A stretch of 64,000 bases of DNA from Planctomycetota bacterium (GTDB taxonomy: Bacteria > Planctomycetota > Phycisphaerae > Phycisphaerales > UBA1924), in the NCBI GenBank assembly GCA_017303555.1, contig JAFLCN010000003.1, forward strand, positions 62,001 through 126,000. Reading direction: 5' to 3'. The translations under genes were made by a program, and so were the position numbers. Below are positions 43,503 through 52,649 of this stretch, piece after piece (the first letter of the stretch is position 1; the number at the start of each line of letters is the position of its first letter). The notes under the pieces were generated by a model. That model did not search any database. It was not told the DNA's origin and worked only from the letters and a program-made list of their open reading frames with translations.

Positions 43503-44219
43503 ATGAAGAACACGATTTTCGCTGTCGCCGGTATCGCCGCTATTGCTTCGTTCGCCAATGCCGCGACGACTGTGAGCGTGAAGTACCTGGGCAAGGGCGC
43601 GGGCCAGGACGTCAAGATGACGTATAACGGCAGCACCAAGACGGTGTTTGCCGGTCAGTTGAATCACCAGCTCAGCAACGCCGGCCCGGGTTACTCGTGG
43701 CTGAACGGTAATCATCTCACGTACTGCACCGATCTGGCTCAGTACGTTACCAGCAGCACGAAGACGTACACGATCGAACAGATCGAGAACATGCCGGGCG
43801 CTTCGCCGATGGGCCAGGCCAAGGCCGATGCGCTCCGCGCTCTCTTCGCCGTCGCCAACGGCGCTCAGGCCTCGATCGCCGCGACAAACGACTACGCAAC
43901 CGCCTTTCAGCTCGCGGTGTGGGAAATCGTCACCGACTTCAGCGGCTCGTCGTTCACCATCAACGCGAACAGCTTTACCACCGGCAACTTCAAGGCAAAG
44001 AAGACCAACAACAACGCCCTTTCGAGCGGCGTGGTGAACACCGCTTCGTCGCTCTACACGAGCGCCATGAACTTCCTCCAGACCAGCGGTTCGAGCACGC
44101 AGCTCCTGGGCATCGCCAGCGGCAGCTACCAGGACCAGCTTGTCCAGGTCCCGGCCCCCGGCTGTGCGGCCCTCGCCGGTATCGGCGGCATCCTGGTCGC
44201 CCGCCGCCGCCGTCGCTAA
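43503..44219 (+). CDS. Secreted surface protein with PEP-CTERM-like tail and possible thioester domain
   Basis: 238 residues from ATG 43503 with AAGGGGAGAG upstream. The N-terminus (MKNTIFAVAGIAAIASFANA) is a signal peptide. The C-terminus VPAPGCAALAGIGGILVARR then RRR is a VPxPG-hydrophobic-arginine tail of the PEP-CTERM/exosortase sorting type common in planctomycetes. In the middle, TYCTDLAQYV (Cys near residue 75) and AFQLAVWEIVTDF (Gln near residue 137) match the Cys and Gln positions of thioester domains seen in surface adhesins. The thioester is inferred. A strong terminator follows. Confidence 0.75.
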   Translation: MKNTIFAVAGIAAIASFANAATTVSVKYLGKGAGQDVKMTYNGSTKTVFAGQLNHQLSNAGPGYSWLNGNHLTYCTDLAQYVTSSTKTYTIEQIENMPGASPMGQAKADALRALFAVANGAQASIAATNDYATAFQLAVWEIVTDFSGSSFTINANSFTTGNFKAKKTNNNALSSGVVNTASSLYTSAMNFLQTSGSSTQLLGIASGSYQDQLVQVPAPGCAALAGIGGILVARRRRR

Positions 44220-44250
44220 GCCAAGCCTCTTCCTTGATCCACACGCACAC

Positions 44251-44283
44251 GAACCGCCGGCCGATCAGGCCGGCGGTTCGTTT
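44251..44283 (+). terminator. Rho-independent terminator after the surface protein
   Basis: GAACCGCCGGCC (44251-44262) and GGCCGGCGGTTC (44268-44279) form a 12-base perfect stem with a five-base loop, followed by GTTT. It lies 31 bases after the stop of the surface protein. The last bases abut the stop codon of the convergent small membrane protein gene. Confidence 0.8.
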
Positions 44284-44657
44284 CATCGGTTTGTTCGAAT
44301 TCCCCAGCGCACGATCAGGACAAACGGCACCCACCAGACCAGGTCATTCGCGATCGCGCTCCAGAAAAACTCGATCGGCACATTCTTCTGGATGAAGCAG
44401 CCGACCGCCGTTCCCAGAAACCCGAGCACCTTGCTCGCCAGCCCGAGGGCGACCAGGCCCCAGTGCCTCGCCGGGTCGTACGACGCGATCCAATACCCGG
44501 CGCCGAAAAGCAGGATGAGGGAGCCCAGCCCCGCCCACAGAAATTCGTGGTTCGGCCGAGGTTGCCCGATCCAATCCCACCAGGTATTCGGGAAGGCCAT
44601 CATGAAGATGCCCCAGGCGGCGTTGTAGATGGCCGCGGCACGGAGCGTCCATTTCAT
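44283..44657 (-). CDS. Small membrane protein, unknown
   Basis: 124 residues from ATG 44657. It has four hydrophobic stretches (AAAIYNAAWGIFMMAF, FLWAGLGSLILLFGAGYWIA, WGLVALGLASKVLGFLG, LVWWVPFVLIV) and so likely four transmembrane helices. No family is recognised with confidence. The upstream region is shared with gspD on the opposite strand. Confidence 0.65.
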   Translation of the reverse strand: MKWTLRAAAIYNAAWGIFMMAFPNTWWDWIGQPRPNHEFLWAGLGSLILLFGAGYWIASYDPARHWGLVALGLASKVLGFLGTAVGCFIQKNVPIEFFWSAIANDLVWWVPFVLIVRWGIRTNR

Positions 44658-44955
44658 CCAGCCGGGGCAGGTTTCTCGAATTGGAAGAGGCGTCGTCAAG
44701 GCAAAGACTCCAAAGAGGACCTGCGAGCGTCCATCTGGGCATTGTTTCGGGTCAATCGGATGCCGCGGATCGAACCCGGAAGTGGCCCCGCGCGCTTGAC
44801 GGCTGAAAGACAGCACCGCCCGAGCGTGGTAACGTACTGCGTTCTTTGCCTTTCTCCTCGAAGCCGGCGGAGCCGGTGGGTGGGGCGGGCGGCGGTGCGG
44901 CTTTCGCGTGTGCGATTTGCCGTTTCCGACGCTTCCAGCACGGAGTGCGCCAGTT

Positions 44956-47841
44956 ATGAACCGCGCCGAGCGCGTTTTTCGCCAGTCCTGCCTTTCGATC
45001 CGGCCTGCCGCGGCACTCGTGATCGTGGTCGGCGCTGCTGCTGCGTTGGGTCAGGAAACCCAGAGCCCGCGTCCGGCGACGCAGCCGACCCAGTCGCAGC
45101 CCGCCCAGTCGCAAACCACTCCCGCGCCCACCCAGACCCCGTCCGGGTCTGGAACTGCACCGAGCCAGACCACGCCGGCCAAGCCCTGGACAAATCCGGG
45201 TGCGGCACCGGGATCGGCAACGGCGCAGCCGACAGCGCCGGGTGCGAGCGGCACTCCGATGCCTCCGAAGGCCGCGCCGGGCGCGACTCCCGCGATTCAG
45301 AATCCGGCCCCGCACGCCCAGGCGGGCGAAGGTTTGGTGCGGGAGAACGCGGATTCGAAGCACGAGTCCTCGCCGGACATGATCGAACTCGCGGCGTTCA
45401 GCCAGCCCGTCGAGCTTTCGGCGCTGGTGGACATGCTCGTCAAGCAGTTGAACATCAATGTTGCGGTGAAAGGCTCGCTGACGGGCCAGGTGAGCTTCAA
45501 CGCGCCGGTTTCGGTGCCGAAGGAACGGTTTTTGCCCCTCGTGAACGCGTTGCTCGAGCAGCAGGGCTTCACCATCACGCACGACACGCTGACGGGTTTC
45601 TACCTTGTACACCCGATCAACGAGGTTGCCGTCGGGATCGGCGGCGACGCGCCCGCGACGCGCGTGATACCGACGCCCAACGTGCGTCCGAGCGCACTCA
45701 AGCCCGCGATCGAGGCCCAGTTCGGTTCTGCCGGAGGTGGAGGCGGCGGGATGCCCGGGGGTGCGCCGGGCGGCGGCGTGACGACGGGCTCGGGCGCGCT
45801 CGCGCAGGCGGCGTACATCGACGAGCTCGGTGTGATCGTGCTGACGGGGTCTCCCCGGCGTCTTGAGGCGGTGGAGTCGCTCGTGCGGCTTCTGCTGGAC
45901 GAGTACGCACGGGCCAAGTTCATCCGGCTGGAGCTGAAGTACGTCGCGGCATCGATCGCGCGGGAGCGGGCGCTGCAGCTCATCGGCCAGGCGCCCCAAT
46001 CGAACTCCCGCCAGAACAACATGATGAACAACGCGGACCCCAACAACCCCGGCGCGGGGATGGGGCGGGCGACCACGCTGGACAATCTGGCCGATCGCCT
46101 GACGGTCGATCCGCAGGGCAACGCGCTGATCTTCCGGGGCGTCGCCGACGAGGTGACGCGCGTGCGGGACGTGCTCGACACGATCGACGCTCCGAGCGGA
46201 TTGACCTCGAGGAGCCACTACGTCGGCACGGCGGCGAGGCAGATCGCGGACCTGGCCAAGCAGCGCGGGCTCGGCGACGTCACCATCATCGCCAGCACGC
46301 AGAACCAGACCAGCAACCAGATCGGCCGGTTTTTCAACGGCGGCGAAGATCCGTCGCAGCGCAACCAGCGACAGACATCGGTGAGCGCGGGCGGCCCCGT
46401 CATGGTGGTCGATGAGGACCGCGGGACGATCGTGTACTACGCAACGACGCAGCAGCACACGCTGCTCGAGGAGCTCATCGTCGGGATGAATCTCGAGGAC
46501 GATGTCGTTGTCGTCAAGGAATACAAGCTGCGGTTCGCCTCGGCCGAAACGGTCGCGGAAATCATCAACGGCCTGCTCACCAACACCACGCCCGCGGGCG
46601 AGGCGAGCTTGCTGCCGGGTTCGACGGGGTCCACCAACTCGCCCGGCAACAACAACGGCCGATTGAACAACGGGCGGAACAGCCAGCCGGCGCAGCCCAA
46701 CGTCTTCCTCGGGCCCAACTTCGGCACGCAGAACGCCCAGGTCGATGCGAGCGGCATCGGCTTCTCCGGCGGGAACAACGTCTTCGTGCTTGCCGACAAG
46801 CCGAACAACCAGGTGCTGGTCAAAGCGCCGCAGCGACAGCAGGCGCAGTTTGCCCAGCTCATCGAGCGCATCGATCTCCGTCGCCCGCAGGTCTACATCT
46901 CGGCCAAGATCGTCGCGGTCACGGCGTCGGATGATTTCCAGCTCTCGTTCGAAACGCAGCTCACCAACCTGTTCGGTGAGGGCATCGACATCAATACGGC
47001 CTTCGGCCTCTCGACGCTCAGCAACATCGGCACGGCCAAGACGGTGAACACCGGCCTGACGGGCCTGACGGCGGCGGTTGTCAAGAGCAACTACGTGCCG
47101 ATCATCATCCACGCCCTGGAAACCACAACGGACACGCGGATCCTGTCCGAACCATCGCTGATGGTGAACGACAACGAGAAGGCCAAGATCGAACGCGTCG
47201 ATCAGCAGCCGACCACCACCAGCAACCAGGGCACTTCGACCACAACCGTGAGCTTCGCCGGATACGAGGACGCCGGCACCGACCTGGAGATCACGCCCCG
47301 CATCAGCGGCAACCTCGTGACGCTCGAGATCCTGTCGAACCTGTCCGCGTTCGAGGGCTCGGGATCGAACGGCATCCCGCCGCCCAGGAACAAGGCGAGC
47401 ATCGACAACAAGGCCGTGACGGTGCCGAGCGACATGACGGTCATCATCGGCGGCATCGTGCTGGCGACGCGGACCGATACCGTGCGCAAGCTGCCGCTGC
47501 TCGGCGATATCCCGCTTGTCGGGTATCTTTTCCGCGATACGAACAAGTTGTCGCGCAAGACCGTGCTGTACATCTTCATCACGCCGCGCATCGTGATCGA
47601 TCCGAACTTCGAGGATCTGCGTCTGTTGACCACCGGCCCGCAGAAGGAAGTGGACATCGCGCCGGACCTGCCGCGGCTGAAGCCGGTGCTTGTTGATTTC
47701 TTCGTGCCGCAGCCGGTGGACTCCGCGAAGCCGGCGCTGTTCAACCCGGTGCCCGTCACGCCGGCCGCCAATTCCGCCCCCACCCCGGCGCCGGCGGTGC
47801 AGAGTCCGTCAACGATCTCGTCCGTGGCTCCGAGCCGGTAA
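44956..47841 (+). CDS. gspD: Type II secretion system secretin GspD
   Basis: 961 residues from ATG 44956. A signal peptide is followed by a roughly 100-residue Pro/Thr/Gln-rich linker. Short secretin N domains follow (VELSALVDMLVKQLNINVAV, then KYVAASIARERALQLIG and KEYKLRFASAETVAEIINGLL), with low-complexity Gly/Asn insertions. The C-terminal secretin domain has VYISAKIVAVTASDDFQLSF, ILSEPSLMVNDNEKAKI and VGYLFRDTNKLSRKTVLYIF, the classical beta-barrel signature. It forms the outer-membrane channel. gspE follows with only three bases between. Confidence 0.9.
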   Translation: MNRAERVFRQSCLSIRPAAALVIVVGAAAALGQETQSPRPATQPTQSQPAQSQTTPAPTQTPSGSGTAPSQTTPAKPWTNPGAAPGSATAQPTAPGASGTPMPPKAAPGATPAIQNPAPHAQAGEGLVRENADSKHESSPDMIELAAFSQPVELSALVDMLVKQLNINVAVKGSLTGQVSFNAPVSVPKERFLPLVNALLEQQGFTITHDTLTGFYLVHPINEVAVGIGGDAPATRVIPTPNVRPSALKPAIEAQFGSAGGGGGGMPGGAPGGGVTTGSGALAQAAYIDELGVIVLTGSPRRLEAVESLVRLLLDEYARAKFIRLELKYVAASIARERALQLIGQAPQSNSRQNNMMNNADPNNPGAGMGRATTLDNLADRLTVDPQGNALIFRGVADEVTRVRDVLDTIDAPSGLTSRSHYVGTAARQIADLAKQRGLGDVTIIASTQNQTSNQIGRFFNGGEDPSQRNQRQTSVSAGGPVMVVDEDRGTIVYYATTQQHTLLEELIVGMNLEDDVVVVKEYKLRFASAETVAEIINGLLTNTTPAGEASLLPGSTGSTNSPGNNNGRLNNGRNSQPAQPNVFLGPNFGTQNAQVDASGIGFSGGNNVFVLADKPNNQVLVKAPQRQQAQFAQLIERIDLRRPQVYISAKIVAVTASDDFQLSFETQLTNLFGEGIDINTAFGLSTLSNIGTAKTVNTGLTGLTAAVVKSNYVPIIIHALETTTDTRILSEPSLMVNDNEKAKIERVDQQPTTTSNQGTSTTTVSFAGYEDAGTDLEITPRISGNLVTLEILSNLSAFEGSGSNGIPPPRNKASIDNKAVTVPSDMTVIIGGIVLATRTDTVRKLPLLGDIPLVGYLFRDTNKLSRKTVLYIFITPRIVIDPNFEDLRLLTTGPQKEVDIAPDLPRLKPVLVDFFVPQPVDSAKPALFNPVPVTPAANSAPTPAPAVQSPSTISSVAPSR

Positions 47842-47844
47842 AAC

Positions 47845-49575
47845 ATGGCCAAGGTGATCTCAGAGAAAACGCTCGCGACGTCGCTTGTGAACGGCAAGGC
47901 CGATCACGCTGCGCCGGCAACGGCCGTGGCGGTGCGTGAGTGGTCGCGCGTGGCCGAGGCCTTCGGAGCGCTGCGCGTTACGGGCGATCAGCTCCGCGCG
48001 TTCCAGCAGTCCGAAAGCTCGGATGAAGAGCCGTGGGACACGCTGCTCAGCACGCTGGCGATGGACGAGCACGTCGCGCTCGAGCTGCTCTCGAAGCGGA
48101 CGGGCCTGGCGTTCGTGAGCGAGCCGCGACTGCAGGAGAGCGCCGCCAAGTTCTTCGAGACCATCGCGCCGGATCTTGCGCGCCGTCACAGTATCGCGGG
48201 GATCGAGAGCGACGGCGTCACCATGACGGTCGCCACCAGCCAGCCATTCCAGCCGACGGTCTTCAACATGCTCGAGGATCTGCTGCACATGCCGCTGCGC
48301 ATCGTGCTGACACCCCGGGCGAGCGTGGCGAACCTGATCAACCGCGCGTACGAGCGGCGGCAGGATCTGGTCACCGAGATCATCGACGAGATGCCGCTGG
48401 ACGAGCGGACGATCGCGAGCGTCGCCGGCAGCGTGGGCAGCGCGACCGACCTGCTCCAGCTCGCCCGCCAGACGCCCGTCATCCGCCTCGTGAACATGAT
48501 CCTGTTCGAGGCGCTCCGCCGGCGGGCCAGCGACGTCCACATCCACCCGATGGAGAACAAGCTGGTCATCCGCTTCCGCGTGGACGGCATGCTGGTGGAT
48601 GCGTTCAGCCCGCCGCTCTCGCTCGCGCCCGCGATCAGCTCGCGTTTGAAGGTCATGACGGAACTGGACATCGCCAACCGGCACAGCCCGCAGGACGGAC
48701 AGACCAGCGTCCGCATCGGCAGCCGCAAGATCGACATCCGTTTCTCGTGCATCCCGACGGTGTATGGCGAACGCCTCGTGCTGCGACTGCTCGACCAGAG
48801 CCAGACGCAGCTCAGCCTTGATGCCGTCGGCATGACGCGCACCATGCAGGCCGAACTGCTCGATCTTGTCGAGCGCCCGACCGGCATCATCCTCGTCACC
48901 GGCCCGACCGGCAGCGGCAAGACGACCACGCTGTACGCGGCCCTCGGGCGGATCGATCGCACGAGTCGCAACGTGATGACGATCGAAGACCCGGTCGAGT
49001 ATCACCTCGACGGCATCAGCCAGATGCAGGTGAACGTGAAGCGGGGCGTGACGTTCGCCGCGGGCCTTCGCAGCCTGCTCCGCCAGGACCCGGACGTGAT
49101 TCTCGTCGGCGAGATCCGAGATGCCGAAACCGCGCAGCTCGCGATCCAGGCTTCGCTCACGGGCCACCTGGTGCTTGCGACGCTGCACACCAACGACGCC
49201 CCGAGCGCGATTACCCGCCTGATCGACATCGGCGTTGAGCCGTACCTCGTGACGAGCACGCTCCTCGCGGCGCTGGCGCAGCGGCTCATCCGGCGCACCT
49301 GCCAATCCTGCAAGGGCAGCGGCGTCGGCGAGCACGTCGGCATGAACGGCAAGTGCGATCTCTGCGGCGGCAGCGGCTACAAGGGCCGGCTGGGCATCTA
49401 CGAGATCATGAAGATGGATGACGAACTGCGGAAGTTGACGCTCCGCAGCGCCGATGCCGTCGCCCTCTACGAGGCCGCCGTGAGCGCGGGCTTCCGCACG
49501 ATGAAGGACGATGCGGCAGAAAAGGTGAAGGCGGGCCTCACCGATGAGGCCGAAGTTTTCCGCGTGCTGCACTGA
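47845..49575 (+). CDS. gspE: Type II secretion/type IV pilus assembly ATPase GspE
   Basis: 576 residues. An N-terminal GspE-like domain (to about residue 200) precedes RVDGMLVDAF and the ATPase. GPTGSGKTTTLYAALG near residue 352 is Walker A, DPDVILVGEIRDAETA is Walker B and Asp box, and HLVLATLHTNDAPSAITRL the His box. The tetracysteine zinc site C(x2)C...C(x2)C is in CQSCKGSG and CDLCGGSGYKGR near residues 485-510. It drives pseudopilus assembly. gspD is adjacent; other gsp genes are not in the window. Confidence 0.93.
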   Translation: MAKVISEKTLATSLVNGKADHAAPATAVAVREWSRVAEAFGALRVTGDQLRAFQQSESSDEEPWDTLLSTLAMDEHVALELLSKRTGLAFVSEPRLQESAAKFFETIAPDLARRHSIAGIESDGVTMTVATSQPFQPTVFNMLEDLLHMPLRIVLTPRASVANLINRAYERRQDLVTEIIDEMPLDERTIASVAGSVGSATDLLQLARQTPVIRLVNMILFEALRRRASDVHIHPMENKLVIRFRVDGMLVDAFSPPLSLAPAISSRLKVMTELDIANRHSPQDGQTSVRIGSRKIDIRFSCIPTVYGERLVLRLLDQSQTQLSLDAVGMTRTMQAELLDLVERPTGIILVTGPTGSGKTTTLYAALGRIDRTSRNVMTIEDPVEYHLDGISQMQVNVKRGVTFAAGLRSLLRQDPDVILVGEIRDAETAQLAIQASLTGHLVLATLHTNDAPSAITRLIDIGVEPYLVTSTLLAALAQRLIRRTCQSCKGSGVGEHVGMNGKCDLCGGSGYKGRLGIYEIMKMDDELRKLTLRSADAVALYEAAVSAGFRTMKDDAAEKVKAGLTDEAEVFRVLH

Positions 49576-49611
49576 ATCGAGGTTCGTCCGTTCGTTCGGT
49601 AAACTCCCCCA

Positions 49612-50820
49612 ATGCACTCCAGATTGCGGGCATCTTTCTTCCTCCTGGGTTTGACGATCGCGCTCTGCGGCTGCGCCACCTCGCGCCCCAAACTCACCGA
49701 GCAGGAACTGCTCGACATGCGGACGCAGACGCTCGAGCAGATCAGGACCGATCAGGTCTTGGCCGCCGGGAAGTTTGTGCGGCGGATGAAGACGGAGCAG
49801 GATGAATACGAAGCGGCACGCGCACGGGGAGAGAATCCGCCCGAACCCGTTTTCAATGTGCTTGTCATCTCGGGCGGTGGCGATTGGGGCGCGTTCGGTT
49901 CGGGCTTGCTCAAAGGGTGGGGGAGTGTCACCGGCGATCGAGCCCGGCCGGAGTTTGACATTGTGACCGGCGTGAGCACCGGCGCACTCATCGCGCCGTT
50001 CGCGTTCCTGGGCACGGAAAAGGACTACGAGGCGATCTGCGAGCTCTATCGCAACCCCAAGCAGGATTGGGTCGAGGTGAAGGACTGGCTTTTCTTTCTA
50101 CCGTGGCGCGAAAGCTTCACTACGACCAAAGGGCTCCGTCGCGATGTCGAGGTCGCGTTCAACAAAGAAGCAATCGCACGCGCCGGCGAAGCAAGCCTGC
50201 AGGATCGCTCGCTCATCGTGGGTACAACGAATCTTGATTTCGGCGTGAACCGCCCGTTCCCGCTCGGAGAGATCTGCGAGCGTGCCACCATCAGTGGCGA
50301 TGACAGCCTGGTCTACAACGTGCTGATGGCCTCGAGCGCTGTTCCCGCGGCATTCCCGCCTCAGGTGATCGATGGCCAGCTTTATGTCGACGGCGGCACA
50401 ACCGCCAACATGCTCGCCGGCGCGAACATCCGCTCCGAGAAATCGCTCGTCGGTCTCTGGAAGAAGATGTACCCGGATCGGAAGATGTCCAAGATCCGGA
50501 TCTGGGTCGTCATCAACAACCAGATGTCGGATGTGCCGAAGGTCGTCAGCCCGACGTGGCCGAGCATCACCGGCGCATCGCTCACCACCATGTCGCGATT
50601 CTCGAACATCGCCAGCATGCGCCTGCTCGATTTTCAGACCGAGCTCATGCGCAAAGTCGATGGAATCGACGTGCAGTACTTCTATGTGGCCGTTCCCGAT
50701 GACTTCCGCGTGCCGGTGCAGGGGACGTTCAAGCAGGAAACCATGCGGGCGCTTTCTGATCTTGGGTACAAGATGGGGCTGGAGCCGGAGAGCTGGAAGA
50801 CCTCGCTGGCGTTTGAGTAA
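49612..50820 (+). CDS. Patatin-like phospholipase lipoprotein
   Basis: 402 residues. The N-terminus has a lipobox (LCGC, Cys at about residue 21). The patatin domain has the oxyanion loop SGGGDWGAFGSG near residue 83, nucleophile Ser in VTGVSTGALIAPF near residue 123, and the dyad Asp in YVDGGTTANM near residue 260. These are all the features of bacterial patatin/RssA-type lipid acyl hydrolases. It is likely anchored to a membrane and acts on phospholipid. It follows gspE by 36 bases. Confidence 0.88.
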   Translation: MHSRLRASFFLLGLTIALCGCATSRPKLTEQELLDMRTQTLEQIRTDQVLAAGKFVRRMKTEQDEYEAARARGENPPEPVFNVLVISGGGDWGAFGSGLLKGWGSVTGDRARPEFDIVTGVSTGALIAPFAFLGTEKDYEAICELYRNPKQDWVEVKDWLFFLPWRESFTTTKGLRRDVEVAFNKEAIARAGEASLQDRSLIVGTTNLDFGVNRPFPLGEICERATISGDDSLVYNVLMASSAVPAAFPPQVIDGQLYVDGGTTANMLAGANIRSEKSLVGLWKKMYPDRKMSKIRIWVVINNQMSDVPKVVSPTWPSITGASLTTMSRFSNIASMRLLDFQTELMRKVDGIDVQYFYVAVPDDFRVPVQGTFKQETMRALSDLGYKMGLEPESWKTSLAFE

Positions 50821-50890
50821 GAAATTCGCTTCGTTGGTGACGAAGGGCCGTTTTTGACGCGACATCGACGATTTTTGGCCCCGTGGCCGA

Positions 50891-50941
50891 AATCGTAGCC
50901 ATTTGTAGCCGAAAGATAATTGGCTACAATTGGCTACGATT
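50891..50941. promoter_or_regulatory. Double inverted repeat at the second fic gene (operator-like)
   Basis: Two 20-base arms, AATCGTAGCCATTTGTAGCC (50891-50910) and GGCTACAATTGGCTACGATT (50922-50941), are reverse complements with one mismatch. Each arm contains two GTAGCC half-sites spaced by 4 bases, giving four half-sites around an 11-base centre. The right arm ends at the base before the fic ATG (50942). It looks like an operator for a DNA-binding regulator, possibly the Fic protein itself. Confidence 0.7.
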
Positions 50942-51997
50942 ATGGCTATGCCTCGCGCAACCTCCATCCAGATCACCCCCGAAATCCTCGGGCTGATCGC
51001 CGAACTCGATGAGTTCAAGGGTGCGTGGCGTGCCGCGGCACATCTGGCTCCCGATCGACTGACAAGGCTGCGAAAAGTCGCGACGATCGAAAGCGTCGGG
51101 TCTTCGACTCGAATCGAAGGCTCCAAACTCAGCGACCAAGAGGTCGAGGCACTACTCGGGCGCATCGAGGCGAAGTCTTTCGCGACACGCGATGAGCAAG
51201 AAGTCGCCGGGTACGCCGAGGTCATGGACACGGTATTTTCGAGCTACGAAGCGATCCCGATCACCGAGAACTACATCAAGCAGTTGCACGCTATGCTGCT
51301 GCGCCACTCCACCAAGGATGTACGTCACCGCGGCGAGTACAAAAAGCTCTCGAATCAGGTCGAGGCTTTTGACGAAACAGGGAAATCGGTTGGTGTCATC
51401 TTCGAGACGTCGACGCCATTCGAGACCCCCCGCGACATGCACGACCTGATCGCGTGGCTGAAACAGACTCGCGAAGAGAACGCGGTGCACTCGCTCCTTG
51501 CAACTGCCGTCTTCGTAGTCGTCTTTCTCGCGATCCATCCATTCCAAGACGGCAACGGGCGTCTCTCAAGAATTCTGACAACGCTGCTTCTGCTTCAGGG
51601 CGGATATGTGTACGTCCCATACGCATCGCTCGAGAGCGTTGTGGAGCAAAATAAAGAGAGCTACTACCTTGCGCTCCGGCGCACTCAGGGAACGCTGAAG
51701 CGAGACGCACCCGACTGGCAGCCGTGGATTCTGTTTTTCCTCCGCGCGCTGCAAAGGCAAAAACGAGCGCTCGAAGCCAAGATTGATCGGGAGCAGATCA
51801 TGCGGGTCGCAATGCCCGCCCTCGCCACCACGATCCTCGATCTTGTTGCCGAGCACGGCCAGATCGGAGTCGCTGAAATCCTGAGAGTGACCGGCGCTCC
51901 GCGTGCAACAATAAAAAAGCGGATTGGCGAACTGGTCAAAGGCGGCCACCTCAAGCGGATCGGCGACGGTCGCTCCAGCCGATACGTTCGCGTGTAA
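50942..51997 (+). CDS. Fic-domain protein with winged-helix C-terminus
   Basis: 351 residues from ATG 50942; ATG 50948 is possible. The inhibitory motif SSTRIEGSKLS lies near residue 55, and the Fic motif HPFQDGNGRLSR near residue 199. The C-terminal 70 residues are a winged-helix DNA-binding domain (HGQIGVAEILRVTGAPRATI then KKRIGELVKGGHLKRI). The gene starts at the end of a double inverted repeat. It may AMPylate a target protein and also act as autorepressor. It precedes the GNAT gene by 9 bases, likely in the same transcript. Confidence 0.9.
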   Translation: MAMPRATSIQITPEILGLIAELDEFKGAWRAAAHLAPDRLTRLRKVATIESVGSSTRIEGSKLSDQEVEALLGRIEAKSFATRDEQEVAGYAEVMDTVFSSYEAIPITENYIKQLHAMLLRHSTKDVRHRGEYKKLSNQVEAFDETGKSVGVIFETSTPFETPRDMHDLIAWLKQTREENAVHSLLATAVFVVVFLAIHPFQDGNGRLSRILTTLLLLQGGYVYVPYASLESVVEQNKESYYLALRRTQGTLKRDAPDWQPWILFFLRALQRQKRALEAKIDREQIMRVAMPALATTILDLVAEHGQIGVAEILRVTGAPRATIKKRIGELVKGGHLKRIGDGRSSRYVRV

Positions 51998-52006
51998 GGA
52001 TTGATC

Positions 52007-52594
52007 ATGGCAACGCCAGCGCTCCAGATTGTTCCCCTCCGAGGCCGCTTCATCGACATGGTGCCGCTGACCGAAGCGCACGCGCCGAGCCTGCTCAAGA
52101 ACACCACGCGCGACTCGTTCACGTACTTCAGGCACGACGATCCCGAGTGGACGCCCGAAGGGATGGCCAGGTTCGTGCGCGAGTGCATCGACATGCCCGA
52201 TCGCGCTCCGTTTGCAACCGTCCTCAAGGCGACCGGCGAAGCGATCGGAAGCTCTTCGTACTGCGATGTCCGGCTCGCGAACAAGGGCATCGAGATCGGT
52301 TGGACCTGGCTCGGCAAGGACTTCCGGGGCACGAAGGCCAACCCCGAGAGCAAGCTTCTCCTCATGACCTACGCCTTCGAAACACTGGGCTGCGTGCGCG
52401 TGCAGCTCAAGTGCGATGCGCGGAACCAACTCAGCCACAACGCGATTTCCAAGCTCGGCGCGGTGCGGGAGGGCGTGCTGCGGAAACATGTCATTGTTCG
52501 CAACGGCTTCATCCGCGATTCGGTCCTCTTTAGTATCACGCAAGAAGAATGGCCCGCCGTGAAGGCCGGGCTCGAGAAACGGGTCGCGATGTAA
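52007..52594 (+). CDS. GNAT-family N-acetyltransferase (RimJ/RimL-like)
   Basis: 195 residues from ATG 52007; an in-frame TTG at 52001 is less likely. LRGRFIDMVPLTEAH starts the fold, EIGWTWLGKDFRGT precedes the acetyl-CoA loop, and VQLKCDARNQLSHNAI then KLGAVREGVLR are characteristic of RimJ/RimL-type transferases. The substrate may be a protein N-terminus or a small molecule. Likely transcribed with the Fic gene. Confidence 0.88.
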   Translation: MATPALQIVPLRGRFIDMVPLTEAHAPSLLKNTTRDSFTYFRHDDPEWTPEGMARFVRECIDMPDRAPFATVLKATGEAIGSSSYCDVRLANKGIEIGWTWLGKDFRGTKANPESKLLLMTYAFETLGCVRVQLKCDARNQLSHNAISKLGAVREGVLRKHVIVRNGFIRDSVLFSITQEEWPAVKAGLEKRVAM

Positions 52595-52649
52595 TCGCCG
52601 CGGAATGAGTCGATTGAAACCGCACCCGCGTTTTGGTTAGTCTGCGGGA

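Noticed and set aside
44755..44790. tRNA-like GGTTCGATCC stretch on the minus strand
   Set aside because: The flanking bases do not form a T-stem, acceptor stem or anticodon arm.
44752..47112. 786-codon minus-strand frame opposite gspD
   Set aside because: No motifs; gspD on the plus strand has clear secretin signatures.
47860..49617. 585-codon minus-strand frame opposite gspE
   Set aside because: No motifs; the GspE ATPase motifs are on the plus strand.
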